Source of the DNA: an uncultured Clostridia bacterium
Lineage (GTDB): Bacteria > Bacillota > Clostridia > Oscillospirales > Acutalibacteraceae
Length of the DNA: 43,510 nt
NCBI GenBank assembly: GCA_947166625.1
Contig: CAMVEX010000023.1
Location: 1 to 43,510, forward strand
Reading direction: 5' to 3'
Every line of letters begins with the position of its first letter. The stretch's first letter is position 1. Made by a program: the position numbers and the translations under genes. Shown here piece by piece: positions 1 to 9,226 of the stretch. The notes under the pieces are model-generated. The model had not been told where the DNA came from and made no database searches. It saw nothing but the letters and a program-made list of their open reading frames with translations.

Positions 1-56
1 AGCGGGTGGTTGTCTGTTTCGTGCGTCCCGCACTCAACTGGCTAAAGCCATTAATC

Positions 57-85
57 AAAAACCGCAGAGCATTGAGCCCTGCGGT
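57..85 (-). terminator. Rho-independent terminator of the ATPase gene
   Basis: A hairpin with arms ACCGCAG and CTGCGGT is followed on the minus strand by five T residues. It lies 16 bases past the stop codon of the cation ATPase and is placed to end its transcript. Bases 1-56 show no recognisable gene or RNA. Confidence 0.7.
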
Positions 86-101
86 TTTATTGAATAATGT
101 T

Positions 102-2789
102 TTATTTGGATTTGGAGAACTTCCTCTGGAAGAATTTTACACATTCGACTATCGGGATTATCGAGAACGCGAGGCCGAGAGAAATGGCGTAAGCTTTGGC
201 GTCAAGATGAGCGAAGCCGAAAAGATTCGCAAAGAACGGGACCTCTATGACGGCGGTGGTGAGAATAAGAGAAGCCGTCATGGCGATATAAAGAGGAATA
301 TTGTGGCTCTTCTTTGCCATCATTCCGATAACGGAGGATCTCTGCGAGCGCATATTGAAGGAGTGGAAAATCTCACACATGGACATCGTGAAGAACGCCA
401 TTGTCATTCCCTCATCGCAATCGACGATGTTTCTGAACACCCAGGTGCCGGTTTCAAGAAATTCACCGATATAGAAGGCGATGACGGTGAGGATAGTGAC
501 CATAATTCCCTGATACATACAGTCGATCCCGAGGCCGCCCGCAAAAATTCCGTCATTCTTGCCGCGCGGATTTCTTCTCATAATATCCACCTCGGGTTTT
601 TCGAGACCGAGGGCGAGAGCGGGGAATGAGTCCGTAACAAGATTGATAAAGAGGAGATGGGTTGCCGAAAGAATATTGAAATTCATTATGGAAGCGAAGA
701 ATATCGACAGCACCTCGGAAAGGTTGGAGCCGAGAAGGAACTGGATAGCCTTCCTGATATTATCATAAATCCTTCTGCCTTCTCCGACAGCGGAAACGAT
801 GGTGGCGAAGTTATCATCCGCGAGCACCATATCGGCAACGTTTTTGGTAACATCCGTGCCGGTGATGCCCATACCTACGCCGATATCGGCGGATTTGATA
901 GAGGGAGCGTCATTTACGCCATCACCCGTCATAGCGGTGACATAGCCCTTATTTTGCCAGGCGTTGACGATCCTGGTCTTGTGCTCGGGCTGAACACGGG
1001 CATATACGTGAACGGTCTCAACTATCTTTTCAAACTCTTCATCGGTATATTTATCGAGGTCGGCGCCCATCATTGCCTTATCGTCGCCGGTAAGGATACC
1101 GAGCTCTCTCGCAATGGCGCTGGCTGTATTGATATGGTCGCCGGTGATCATTATGGGAGTGATACCAGCCGTGCGGCATTCCTCAATAGCCGCCTTGACC
1201 TCGGGTCTGATGGGATCTATCATTCCGACAAGGCCGACAAAGATCATATCATTCTCACATTTTTCGGGTGTGGGATCACTGACTTCGGAGGGATAGGTCT
1301 TATAAGCGCAGGCAAAAACTCTGAGAGCTCTGTTGCCCATCTCGGCATTTTCTGCCATTATCTCTTTGATTATATCATCGGTAAGAGGAACGATTTTACC
1401 GTCTTTGAGGGCGGATTTGCACTTTTTGAGCACTTCATCGGGAGCGCCCTTGGTGTATTGGGTGATCTCGCCGTTTACCATATGGATGGTGCTCATCATT
1501 TTTCTGCCGGAATCAAACGGAATTTCGCCTGTCCTCGGGAACTGCTCGACAAGCTGCTTCTTGGCCAGACCTTTTTTGGAGGCGAAGTTTATGAGAGCGA
1601 CTTCATCGGGCTCGCCGGTCTGGGTGCCGTCTTCATTAACCTCGGCATTGGTGCAAAGCGCCATGGCGCGCGCCAAAAGATCTTCATCATCGGAATACTG
1701 ATCGACAACGGTCATTACATTCTGGGTGAGCGTGCCGGTCTTATCCGAACAGATTATCTGAGTACAGCCGAGCGTTTCGACCGCGGTCATTTTGCGTATT
1801 ATTGCATTCCGCTTTGACATATTTGTGACGCCTATGGCAAGCACTATAGTCATAACGGCGACAAGGCCTTCGGGGATAGCCGCAACGGCAAGAGCTATGG
1901 CGGTGATAAAGCTTTCAAGCGCAAGGTTAAGGAATGAGGGCTTGTCGGCTACCATGAAATACTTGGTGATTATATCAAACGCGAATATGAAAACGCAGAC
2001 GCCGACAACGATCTTGGTAAGGATCTTTGAGAGCTGCTCGAGCTTGATTTCAAGGGGAGTTTTGCCGTCTTCCGCAAGGGAGATTGCATTGGCGATCTTG
2101 CCCATTTCGGTATCCATACCGGTTGCGGTGACAACGGCTTTGCCTCTGCCGAAAACAAGGGTGGAGCCCATATAAGCCATATTTTTACGGTCGCCGAGGG
2201 TGATGTCATCGCCTTTTTCGAGCATAAGAGCATCGACAAGCTTATTTACCGGGACGGATTCGCCGGTAAGGGCAGCTTCCTCTATCTTCATGCTGTTGCA
2301 TTCGATGATACGGCAATCTGCGGGGATCGAATCGCCCGCTTCAAGAGAAATGACATCGCCGACAACGAGATCTTCGCTCTTTATCTGAACGAGCTTGCCG
2401 TCTCTGAATGTTTTTGTCATGGAGGCAGACATTTCCTGAAGGGCTTCTATCGCCTTCTCTGCCTTACTCTCCTGCACGACGCCGAGAACAGCGTTTACGA
2501 TAACGACAAAAAGGATGATAAATGTATCGGTGGGTATGGTAAACTTAAAGCTGCCGGTCGAAAACATATCGGTCACGGCGTTTACCGCGGCGGCAACAAG
2601 AAGGATGATTATCATGGGATCCTTCATCTGGTCAAAGAAACGCTTGATCAGCGATTCCTTTTCGGCTTCTTTGAGCTTGTTTTTACCGTTTTCGAGAATG
2701 CGCTTTTCCGCCTCGGCGGATGTCAGGCCCTCTTCGCTCGACTTCAAATCTTCAAAAACGGTGTTTGTGTCTTCAAGATAATACTTCAT
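102..2789 (-). CDS. P2-type cation-transporting ATPase, probable Mn2+ (or Ca2+) exporter
   Basis: ATP-driven cation pump of the inner membrane, about 895 residues, the usual size of SERCA/PMR1-like P2 ATPases. Visible in order: the A-domain motif LTGES near residue 175, the M4 motif AAIPEGL near 305, the phosphorylation site CSDKTGTLTQN with Asp near 349, the hinge motif MTGDGVNDAP, and the M6 segment NLVTDSFPALALG, followed by further membrane helices. The ATG at 2789 is preferred to the upstream ATG at 2834, because GGAGTG lies 6 bases before it and the upstream ATG falls inside the leader's terminator hairpin. By sequence alone this would be annotated as a calcium pump. The yybP-ykoY riboswitch directly upstream points instead to manganese export, as in riboswitch-controlled P-type ATPases of other Firmicutes. 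Substrate is an inference; family is secure. Confidence 0.93.
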   Translation of the reverse strand: MKYYLEDTNTVFEDLKSSEEGLTSAEAEKRILENGKNKLKEAEKESLIKRFFDQMKDPMIIILLVAAAVNAVTDMFSTGSFKFTIPTDTFIILFVVIVNAVLGVVQESKAEKAIEALQEMSASMTKTFRDGKLVQIKSEDLVVGDVISLEAGDSIPADCRIIECNSMKIEEAALTGESVPVNKLVDALMLEKGDDITLGDRKNMAYMGSTLVFGRGKAVVTATGMDTEMGKIANAISLAEDGKTPLEIKLEQLSKILTKIVVGVCVFIFAFDIITKYFMVADKPSFLNLALESFITAIALAVAAIPEGLVAVMTIVLAIGVTNMSKRNAIIRKMTAVETLGCTQIICSDKTGTLTQNVMTVVDQYSDDEDLLARAMALCTNAEVNEDGTQTGEPDEVALINFASKKGLAKKQLVEQFPRTGEIPFDSGRKMMSTIHMVNGEITQYTKGAPDEVLKKCKSALKDGKIVPLTDDIIKEIMAENAEMGNRALRVFACAYKTYPSEVSDPTPEKCENDMIFVGLVGMIDPIRPEVKAAIEECRTAGITPIMITGDHINTASAIARELGILTGDDKAMMGADLDKYTDEEFEKIVETVHVYARVQPEHKTRIVNAWQNKGYVTAMTGDGVNDAPSIKSADIGVGMGITGTDVTKNVADMVLADDNFATIVSAVGEGRRIYDNIRKAIQFLLGSNLSEVLSIFFASIMNFNILSATHLLFINLVTDSFPALALGLEKPEVDIMRRNPRGKNDGIFAGGLGIDCMYQGIMVTILTVIAFYIGEFLETGTWVFRNIVDCDEGMTMAFFTMSMCEIFHSFNMRSQRSSVIGMMAKKSHNIPLYIAMTASLILTTAVIEVPFFANLFGFAHLDAKAYAISLGLAFSIIPIVECVKFFQRKFSKSK

Positions 2790-2818
2790 CAGCAACACTC
2801 CATTCGTTTTACTTACAT

Positions 2819-2858
2819 AAAAGACCTCTAACATAGCCGTAACTATGTTAAAGGTCTT
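2819..2858 (-). terminator. Riboswitch expression-platform terminator hairpin
   Basis: AAGACCTTTAACATAG pairs with CTATGTTAGAGGTCTT around a six-base loop and is followed by TTTTAT. The 5' arm contains the conserved 3' block of the yybP-ykoY aptamer, so ligand-bound aptamer should prevent this hairpin. The U tract is short. Confidence 0.7.
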
Positions 2859-2955
2859 GCTCGCATTTCACACGAAACGCCCCTGACGCCAGCCGCATTA
2901 ACCCGCGGCGGTTGTTGACTTCAGGATTGTAAGCTACTCCCCTCTAACGAGGTTT
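2819..2955 (-). promoter_or_regulatory. yybP-ykoY Mn2+-sensing riboswitch
   Basis: The leader RNA on the minus strand carries the two conserved parts of this family. The 5' block GAGGGGAGUAGC is at 2944-2933 and the 3' block GCGAGCAAGACCUUU at 2864-2850, with a GC-rich helical region between them. The 3' block AAGACCUUUAACAUAG is also the 5' arm of a terminator hairpin, so aptamer folding and termination exclude each other. Members of this class bind Mn2+ and switch on Mn2+ exporters, P-type ATPases and TerC-like proteins, which fits the gene downstream. The call was made from the consensus by eye, without a covariance-model search. Confidence 0.88.
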
Positions 2956-2967
2956 TTTATTGTTGTT

Positions 2968-2996
2968 ATTTTACTATATGCAGAGGGGTTTGTCAA
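2968..2996 (-). promoter_or_regulatory. Sigma-A promoter of the riboswitch-ATPase transcript
   Basis: TTGACA (2996-2991) and TAAAAT (2973-2968) are separated by 17 bases. The -35 element overlaps the last codons of the neighbouring GH78 gene. Confidence 0.7.
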
Positions 2997-5344
2997 TTAT
3001 TTTTTATAAAGGTGTATATTTCGGTTTTACCGCTTCCGAGCAGGTCAAACGACTCGCTTCCGAGGTCTTCCGACCCTTCAAAAGCATAGCCCTGCGGCGG
3101 CGCGACCATTCCGCTCGCGCCCTCGGGAGCCGTGACTTCAAGGCTGACCTTATCTCCGGATCTCTCCCATTTTACGCTCAACCTGCCGCACGGGGCGTCA
3201 TAGAAAGCCTCGGCTGATCCGAGCGCATCGATAATGTCGGGTCTGATGACAAACGCATTCGAGGAAAGGTTTTGAGGATTTATCCTTATTCCGGCGACAC
3301 GCTGGATAAACCAGCTCGAAATATCGCCGAAGAAATGATGATTGAGCGAATCGGACCAATCGTAATCCTCATCGGTGATAAACGATTCGGGGAGCGAAGT
3401 CTCGCCGCGGCGCACAAACATACCGTATGAAGGATAATCCTCTCTCGTTATCATTTTGTACGCAAGGTTTCCGAGGCCCAGATCGGAGAGGACGTGAAAG
3501 ATCACCCTCAGGCCCATCATTCCGCAGTCAATGCGGTCGCCCGATTCGTGAACGATGCTCTCGAGCACCCTGCCCGCCGCCTGTTTTTCGCTCTCATCAA
3601 AAATGCCGTAATAAATACAGATCGCCTGAGCAGTCTGGCATCTCGGCCTGACCGTAAATGTATCGAAATCAATAAATTCTTTTCTAACCGATTCTCTGAG
3701 CGATTCTTTGAGCGAAGCGGCAAATTTTCTCTGCATCTCGAGCCCGAGAGCGCCGAAAAGCATCTCGCTCTTATACGCGATATAGCACGATATGACGCTG
3801 CTCGTGAGAATGACGGGGGCAACGGGGTCGCCCGCTCCCCTGCCCGGCTGGAGCCAATCGCCGAGGCCGTATGAAATAAGACCCTTTTCATCTCTGAGCT
3901 TTGTGAGATAATTCAGATAAAGGAAGAGAGAATCGGAGCATTCGCGGGCAGGCTCGATATCGCCGCGCAGCCTGTAAATCTGCCAGCAGAGCTCACTGAG
4001 CACATTATCCCACGCGGGACCGTTCCCCCATTCAAAACCCCATCCGCCGGTGGGGACAATCCCCGGCAGAGAGCCGTCTTTACGCTGGGCTTTGCAGATA
4101 TTTCTGAGCCATTCTCTGTAACTCTTTTCGGGGGTGAGATTGAGAAGAACATGCTCCGCCGAGACCGCGGCATCGCCGGTCCACCCGTTTTTTTCGCGGA
4201 ACGGGCAATCGGTGGGAAAATACCAGAAATTGGAAAGATCGCTGTTTCTGACGATTTCGCCGAGCTTATTCATAATTTCATCCGAGCATCTGAAGCCGCC
4301 GTTTTCCTTAAGATCGGAATGGGCTCTGAGCATTACGAGGGTATCATCTTTTATCTGATCATCATCAAGCCCGAATATGACGGCATATCTGAAGCCGAAA
4401 TAGCAAAACGACGGAATGAATTCTTCGCTGCCGCCCCTGCAAATATAATAAATCGTCTGGCCGTAGCCGTCGGGATAAAACGAGCCGGCATTATTATATG
4501 ACGGCAGCCCTTCGAGAGTTTTCAGCTCGCAAAACTGAATGAATATCTCCTGCCCCGGTCTTGAATCGATTTTAAGCTTGCAGACGCCGGAGGTATTTAT
4601 GCCGAAATCATACATCACGCCCGTTTTTTCGCGCCCGTTAAACTTGAACTGAGTATCCGCGCGCATATTTTCACGGTTATTGAATCGGGGATCGAGCTTT
4701 GTTTTCTTGATCTCAACCGCTTTTATTTCTTTTTCGACAAGGATGGGAGCGGCGTCGCAAAGCCTGCGCTCGCCCCTCGGAGTATCTGCTTTTTTGACCT
4801 CGCTCCACCCCGAATCGTCAAATCCGGGCAGATCCCAGCCGGGGATCTCCGCCCTCGCATCATAAAAGCATCCGCTTCTCAAATCGTCAAAAATTATCGG
4901 GGACGGATGAGTTTTGAACCGGGAACCGATGTCGATCGTATCTTCGCCGTTTTCATCGGATGAAGTCAGAGCCAGGGCAAAGCAGGGAACATTTCTGAAT
5001 ATCGCCTTATCAAAATCCCACACTCCGCCGCCGGGAGCATTCTGCATACCGTTGCCGAGGATAAGGCCGACGCAGATATTCCCGCCGTTTTTCGCATGGG
5101 AAGAAATATCATATTCATCAAAATAAACGATGTCGTCCGGATTGGAGATATATGGGGCAAGAAGCCCTTTTGTGACCATTTCACCGTTTATGAATAAATC
5201 ATAAAAGCCCAGACCGGACACGGTGATCTTATACTTTTTATCCGCATCGGTCTTGAATTCCGTGCGCAGATAAGGAGCGGAAATGTGTTTTTCATAAGTG
5301 TTGAATTCATCCGTTGCCTTGTAAAATATAAGTTTATCAAGCAT
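2993..5344 (-). CDS. GH78 family alpha-L-rhamnosidase-like glycoside hydrolase
   Basis: Predicted to release alpha-L-rhamnose from plant glycans or glycosides. The protein is 783 residues with no signal peptide, so it is probably cytoplasmic. It has an N-terminal beta-sandwich region (LGFYDLFINGEMV, as in rhamnosidase N domains), an (alpha/alpha)6-barrel region, and a C-terminal beta domain with RLSVKWERSGDKVSLEV. The segment TDCPFREKNGWTGDA keeps the three acidic residues of the GH78 active site (Asp, Glu and Asp in the pattern DCP..RE..GW.GDA). A later Glu in TSLPESF, followed by SLNHHFFGD, fits the catalytic base region. A GTG at 5353 lies inside the Shine-Dalgarno sequence GAGGTG, so the ATG at 5344 is the start. 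It is divergent from a GH2 gene. The family call is firm; the exact substrate is not. Confidence 0.88.
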   Translation of the reverse strand: MLDKLIFYKATDEFNTYEKHISAPYLRTEFKTDADKKYKITVSGLGFYDLFINGEMVTKGLLAPYISNPDDIVYFDEYDISSHAKNGGNICVGLILGNGMQNAPGGGVWDFDKAIFRNVPCFALALTSSDENGEDTIDIGSRFKTHPSPIIFDDLRSGCFYDARAEIPGWDLPGFDDSGWSEVKKADTPRGERRLCDAAPILVEKEIKAVEIKKTKLDPRFNNRENMRADTQFKFNGREKTGVMYDFGINTSGVCKLKIDSRPGQEIFIQFCELKTLEGLPSYNNAGSFYPDGYGQTIYYICRGGSEEFIPSFCYFGFRYAVIFGLDDDQIKDDTLVMLRAHSDLKENGGFRCSDEIMNKLGEIVRNSDLSNFWYFPTDCPFREKNGWTGDAAVSAEHVLLNLTPEKSYREWLRNICKAQRKDGSLPGIVPTGGWGFEWGNGPAWDNVLSELCWQIYRLRGDIEPARECSDSLFLYLNYLTKLRDEKGLISYGLGDWLQPGRGAGDPVAPVILTSSVISCYIAYKSEMLFGALGLEMQRKFAASLKESLRESVRKEFIDFDTFTVRPRCQTAQAICIYYGIFDESEKQAAGRVLESIVHESGDRIDCGMMGLRVIFHVLSDLGLGNLAYKMITREDYPSYGMFVRRGETSLPESFITDEDYDWSDSLNHHFFGDISSWFIQRVAGIRINPQNLSSNAFVIRPDIIDALGSAEAFYDAPCGRLSVKWERSGDKVSLEVTAPEGASGMVAPPQGYAFEGSEDLGSESFDLLGSGKTEIYTFIKNN

Positions 5345-5362
5345 TGAAATCACCTCACGGAA

Positions 5363-5391
5363 ATTCTACCAAATAATGAGCGAATAATCAA
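5363..5391 (-). promoter_or_regulatory. Promoter of the GH78 gene
   Basis: TTGATT (5391-5386), a 17-base spacer and TAGAAT (5368-5363) lie upstream of the leftward rhamnosidase gene. The element is back to back with the GH2 promoter, so one regulator between them could control both genes. Confidence 0.55.
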
Positions 5392-5399
5392 TAAAAATA

Positions 5400-5428
5400 T
5401 TGAAACGGCAATAACGCTGTGTTAATAT
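5400..5428 (+). promoter_or_regulatory. Promoter of the GH2 gene
   Basis: TTGAAA (5400-5405), a 17-base spacer and TAATAT (5423-5428). The predicted start leaves a leader of only about 17 bases, just enough to hold the AAAGGAG ribosome site. Confidence 0.5.
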
Positions 5429-5451
5429 TGGAGAAAAGGAGCTGATGATAA

Positions 5452-7164
5452 ATGTCAATACCGAGAAGCGAATACCCCAACCCTCAATTTGAAAGAAAAA
5501 ACTGGCTCAATCTTAACGGCGAATGGGATTTTGAATTCGATTTCGGAAACTCACTCGGCCAGGCGGATATACTCACGCGCGAGAGCTGGAGCAAAAAGAT
5601 AACCGTACCGTTTTGCCCCGAGAGCGATCTTTCGGGAATAAACTATAAGGATTTCATCCCGGCAGTATGGTACAGGAGAAGCTTTGAAATAAAGCCCGAA
5701 CAGCTTGACGGGCGAATTTTCATCTGCTTCGGCGCCGTGGATTATATCGCGACGGTTTATATCAACGGGAAAGAGGCGGGCACCCACAAGGGCGGCTACA
5801 CCCCCTTCAGATTTGATATAACGGAGCTTGCCGCCGCAGGCGAAAACACGGTGATCGTCAACGCGGTGGATAATATACATTCTCCGCTGCAGCCAAACGG
5901 CAAACAGTCGCGGCTTCTGTATTCACACGGATGCGATTACACGAGAACAACGGGTATCTGGCAGACGGTTTATCTTGAATTCACGCCGAAAAACTACATC
6001 CGCAATTTCAGGATCACACCCGACGCGGAGAATTCAAGCGTTACGATAAGCGCCGAGCTCTGCGGCAAGGGCGAATTCAGTGCCGAGGCGTATTATGAGG
6101 GCAAAGAAGTCGGAAAGCTTGAAAAAAAGGCGGATTCGGTAATTTCCGGCGAAATAAAGCTCTCGGAAAAGCATCTGTGGGAGCCAGGCAAAGGAATTCT
6201 CTATGACCTCTGCTTGAAATTCGGCGGGGATGATGTCAAATCATACTTCGGACTGAGAGATATTTCGATAGACGGATATAAATTCAACATAAACGGAAGG
6301 AGCGTTTTTCAGAGGCTTGTGCTCGATCAGGGATTTTATCCCGACGGGATCTATACCGCTCCCGACGACGTCGCTCTTGAAAACGACATCAGGCTCTCAA
6401 TGGCGGCGGGATTCAACGGCGCAAGGCTTCATCAGAAAGTATTTGAGCCGAGATTCCTCTATCACTGCGACCGTCTCGGCTACCTCGTATGGGGCGAATA
6501 CGCAAGCTGGGGTCTGGATTACAGCAACCCCGGCGCATCGGACGCCTTCCTCGCGGAATGGATAAATGAGATAGAGAGAGATTACAATCATCCCTCGATA
6601 ATAGGCTGGTGTCCGTTTAACGAAACCTGGAATTATGAGGGCAGAGAGCAGAGAGACGAGCTGCTCGAAACAGTTTATAATATAACGAAGGCGCTCGATA
6701 AGACAAGGCCATGCATCGACACGAGCGGCAACTATCACGTTGTGACCGATATATGGGATACTCATGACTATGAGCAGGATGTAGAAATTTTCAGAAAACG
6801 CTACGATGATTTTATGAACGGTGCAGAGCTGTATGACCCCGTAAACGAGAGATGTGACGCCGAATATTCCGGAGGGATTTTCTTCATCAGCGAATACGGC
6901 GGGATCAGATGGTCGGTCGATAACAAGCTTGAAAACGCCTGGGGATACGGCAACGGGCCCAAAACCGAGGAGGAATTCTTCGCAAGATACAAGGGGCTGA
7001 CGGATACCCTGCTCGACAATAAGAAGATGTTCGGATTCTGTTACACTCAGCTGACGGATGTTGAGCAGGAGCAAAACGGAGTTTACACCTATTCAAGGCA
7101 GGAAAAATTCGATATAAAGAAATTCTATGATATAAACTCACGCAAGGCCGCGATAGAAGACTGA
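5452..7164 (+). CDS. GH2 family glycoside hydrolase (beta-galactosidase/beta-glucuronidase type)
   Basis: Retaining exo-glycosidase of the GH2 family, 570 residues, no signal peptide. The N-terminal sugar-binding jelly-roll is recognisable (LNGEWDFEFDFG near residue 22 and VYINGKEAGTHKGGYTPF near 105), followed by an Ig-like domain and a TIM barrel. The acid/base Glu sits in GWCPFNETWNYEG near residue 390, and the nucleophile Glu is in FFISEYGGIRW near 480. The protein is shorter than LacZ and close to the compact GH2 enzymes of gut Firmicutes. The start is supported by AAAGGAG. It is divergent from a GH78 gene, suggesting a shared role in breaking down plant side chains. No transporter or regulator lies next to it, so the substrate (galactoside, glucuronide, arabinoside or other) cannot be assigned. 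Confidence 0.9.
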   Translation: MSIPRSEYPNPQFERKNWLNLNGEWDFEFDFGNSLGQADILTRESWSKKITVPFCPESDLSGINYKDFIPAVWYRRSFEIKPEQLDGRIFICFGAVDYIATVYINGKEAGTHKGGYTPFRFDITELAAAGENTVIVNAVDNIHSPLQPNGKQSRLLYSHGCDYTRTTGIWQTVYLEFTPKNYIRNFRITPDAENSSVTISAELCGKGEFSAEAYYEGKEVGKLEKKADSVISGEIKLSEKHLWEPGKGILYDLCLKFGGDDVKSYFGLRDISIDGYKFNINGRSVFQRLVLDQGFYPDGIYTAPDDVALENDIRLSMAAGFNGARLHQKVFEPRFLYHCDRLGYLVWGEYASWGLDYSNPGASDAFLAEWINEIERDYNHPSIIGWCPFNETWNYEGREQRDELLETVYNITKALDKTRPCIDTSGNYHVVTDIWDTHDYEQDVEIFRKRYDDFMNGAELYDPVNERCDAEYSGGIFFISEYGGIRWSVDNKLENAWGYGNGPKTEEEFFARYKGLTDTLLDNKKMFGFCYTQLTDVEQEQNGVYTYSRQEKFDIKKFYDINSRKAAIED

Positions 7165-7192
7165 TTCAGTTTCCCATACAAACAGACGGAAA

Positions 7193-7226
7193 AATCCGCT
7201 GAACTCACCGTTCAGCGGATTGATTT
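7193..7226. terminator. Convergent terminator between the GH2 and secreted hydrolase genes
   Basis: Perfect 12-bp stem, AATCCGCTGAAC with GTTCAGCGGATT, around a five-base loop. It is flanked by T-rich sequence on one side and A-rich sequence on the other, so it can act in both directions. Confidence 0.75.
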
Positions 7227-7240
7227 ATTTAACCGATGAT

Positions 7241-9148
7241 TCAGAAAAGCCTGAATATATCCGAAAAGCCCTTGCCCTTGAGGATCCTGAAGAGGAATTC
7301 GGAAAGCCTTTCCATTGCGCCGGCAAGCGCGTCATTAGCCTTATCTTTCACTATATCGGCGGGTGACTGCTTATCGGAAACTCCGTTTGCCTTATTGACG
7401 CATTTTTCGAGATTTGCCTTTGCGTTTTCAAACGCTTCGGTATCGACAACGGTATTGTTCAGCTGAGCCTCCATCTGAGCCACGGCGGAATCAAACTCCG
7501 CTCTGTCTGCCTCGCTCAGCTTTGAGGTATCCATCGCCTTGATCGAAGGAAGCCTGTTCATTATGCCCTTGCTGTTTCTCGCCTCGTTAAACTGAGGGTA
7601 TTTATCGGGGTAGGAGTCAACGGTCTTGAATTCACCGTCTGTCAGAAGGCAGATGGCGAGCTTCATGATGACATCGTTGCTGCCCGTGCTCTCGTGATTC
7701 TGATTATGAAAATAGAAGGTGTTGTCGGGGATGAAGCCCGCTCCGGCGTCAACTATACGGTATTTGTCGATATATTTATCGCCGAGCGCCGGGGTATAAT
7801 CATCGGGCAGAACACCGTCAACCGGCATACTGTAAGCGCCCATTGAGGTGGAATCGAGCTGGATGATACCGTCGCCGTTCAGTTTCTTCCACGAATCGGC
7901 TATGGGATAAAGATGGACATTGTAATCGCAGATGTCGAAAACTTCAACGCCGTAGGTATCCATCTGATAACGGATATTGTCAAATCTGTTGAGCTGAGCC
8001 TGATGGAAGGCGTCGGTCTGAGCCTTGATATAGGCATCCTCGGGATCGTCGAGATATTTTGCCGCCGCGGCGGGATAATTGCCCGAGGGAACAAGCGCCC
8101 ACATCGTGGTTATATATTTGAGATAGGGGTCTATGAGAGTATCTACCGCTCTGTCGAGAATATCATTGAGCACCTTGTTGGGAAGGATCCTGAGGATCAC
8201 GGTGATAAGGTTGCCGAGCCACGGAGTATCGCCGCCCTTTACGAGGGTGGGGATCATCTCTCTGTAAAGAGCCTCGTCATCGTCGATTATGCCGTGCTCA
8301 TAGATATCGCCGAGAAGCACGGTGCCGTCTATGGCGGGAACGATATAGATCATTCTGTCGATATATCTGCCGAGATCCTTATGCCTTGCGAGAAGGTTAT
8401 TGGCAAGCGAGCCGCCCTGGCTGATGGGGATGATATTCGCCTTGCCGGTGGGCGAAGCATTTGCCGCTTTGACAATAAGATCATAAAGCTCATCGGCGAT
8501 TTCGTCAATATTTCCGAATGAGCAATAAGAGAAATAGTAAAGATGCTCTTCGCCGACTATATCCGCATAATCATTGAGAGGAATCTGATCGTAAATCCAA
8601 TCTTTTTCTTCCTGAGTAAGGGTCGCGACATTGTCGGTGTATTTATCGGCTTTTACATTTTTGATAATTTTGCCCTGATTGTCACACATGACCTTGCCCG
8701 CGAGCACGGAGCCGAGAGTTTCGGCAACATTCCTGGCGAGGATATGGCCGAAATCATGCTGTGTGAAAAGGGTGAGAAGCAGAGGACCGAGGCATTTTTT
8801 GAGAGCGGTCTTTACTATATCCGAGGTGGAATCAAGGAAAAACGGCATCTCATACTCCTTGCCCTCGGAATTGAGCGCAACGGTGCCGTCGTCGTTATAA
8901 AGGCGGGTTTTTGACTGGAAAACACCCGGAATGACGACCGCATTGCTCGTTTCTTCGGGATCTACATCCGGATTTGTAAGGTAGGGATAAAGCCCGTTTT
9001 TCGCCACATCGCCTTCACTGACGGCGGAAACTTTGCCGTCACCTGCCGCGGCGGGAGCGTCATCGGCATATACGACGGCGGCGAAGGATGACAGACCGAT
9101 AATGAGAGCAAGCATTATCGCGATAACTTTTGATAAACCGTTTTTCAT
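7241..9148 (-). CDS. Secreted LCAT/lipase-like alpha/beta hydrolase with a C-terminal aromatic tail
   Basis: Exported 635-residue protein with a signal peptide (KVIAIMLALIIGLSSFAAVVYA) and probable cleavage before DDAPA. VVIPGVFQSKTRLY near residue 70 resembles the first strand and oxyanion region of LCAT-like lipases. ANIIPISQGGSLAN near 250 looks like the nucleophile elbow, with Ser in PISQGG rather than the usual GxSxG. A possible His is in FYFHNQNHES near 490. A paralogue at 31459-32886 shares the same layout. The last 90 residues are helical and acidic-basic, ending in FLFRILKGKGFSDIFRLF, an aromatic amphipathic tail like those of other exported proteins in this window. No LPXTG anchor is present. 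The substrate is unknown; hydrolase identity is a motif-level inference. Confidence 0.7.
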   Translation of the reverse strand: MKNGLSKVIAIMLALIIGLSSFAAVVYADDAPAAAGDGKVSAVSEGDVAKNGLYPYLTNPDVDPEETSNAVVIPGVFQSKTRLYNDDGTVALNSEGKEYEMPFFLDSTSDIVKTALKKCLGPLLLTLFTQHDFGHILARNVAETLGSVLAGKVMCDNQGKIIKNVKADKYTDNVATLTQEEKDWIYDQIPLNDYADIVGEEHLYYFSYCSFGNIDEIADELYDLIVKAANASPTGKANIIPISQGGSLANNLLARHKDLGRYIDRMIYIVPAIDGTVLLGDIYEHGIIDDDEALYREMIPTLVKGGDTPWLGNLITVILRILPNKVLNDILDRAVDTLIDPYLKYITTMWALVPSGNYPAAAAKYLDDPEDAYIKAQTDAFHQAQLNRFDNIRYQMDTYGVEVFDICDYNVHLYPIADSWKKLNGDGIIQLDSTSMGAYSMPVDGVLPDDYTPALGDKYIDKYRIVDAGAGFIPDNTFYFHNQNHESTGSNDVIMKLAICLLTDGEFKTVDSYPDKYPQFNEARNSKGIMNRLPSIKAMDTSKLSEADRAEFDSAVAQMEAQLNNTVVDTEAFENAKANLEKCVNKANGVSDKQSPADIVKDKANDALAGAMERLSEFLFRILKGKGFSDIFRLF

Positions 9149-9165
9149 TTGACCTCTTCCTTTCG

Positions 9166-9193
9166 ATAATATGACTTGATTTTAACACATCAA
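9166..9193 (-). promoter_or_regulatory. Promoter of the secreted hydrolase gene
   Basis: TTGATG (9193-9188), a 16-base spacer and TATTAT (9171-9166), followed by the ribosome site AGGAAGAGG and the ATG at 9148. Confidence 0.5.
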
Positions 9194-9226
9194 ATCCGAA
9201 AACTCAATGATTTCGGCAATTCTTTT

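Noticed and set aside
1-56. Possible RNA gene end at the left edge
   Set aside because: No T-arm or other tRNA feature and no rRNA similarity recognised; nothing supportable.
657-1817. A 386-codon ORF on the plus strand opposite the P-type ATPase
   Set aside because: It lies entirely antisense to a gene with intact catalytic motifs, has no ribosome site, and its composition is that of a shadow frame of a codon-biased gene.
2941-2956. Plus-strand terminator CCTC-TAAC-GAGG with six T
   Set aside because: Only four pairs, no upstream plus-strand gene, and the sequence belongs to the 5' part of the minus-strand riboswitch.
7913-8521. Long plus-strand ORF inside the secreted hydrolase
   Set aside because: Antisense shadow with no ribosome site and no recognisable motif; the minus-strand protein has a signal peptide and repeats in a paralogue.
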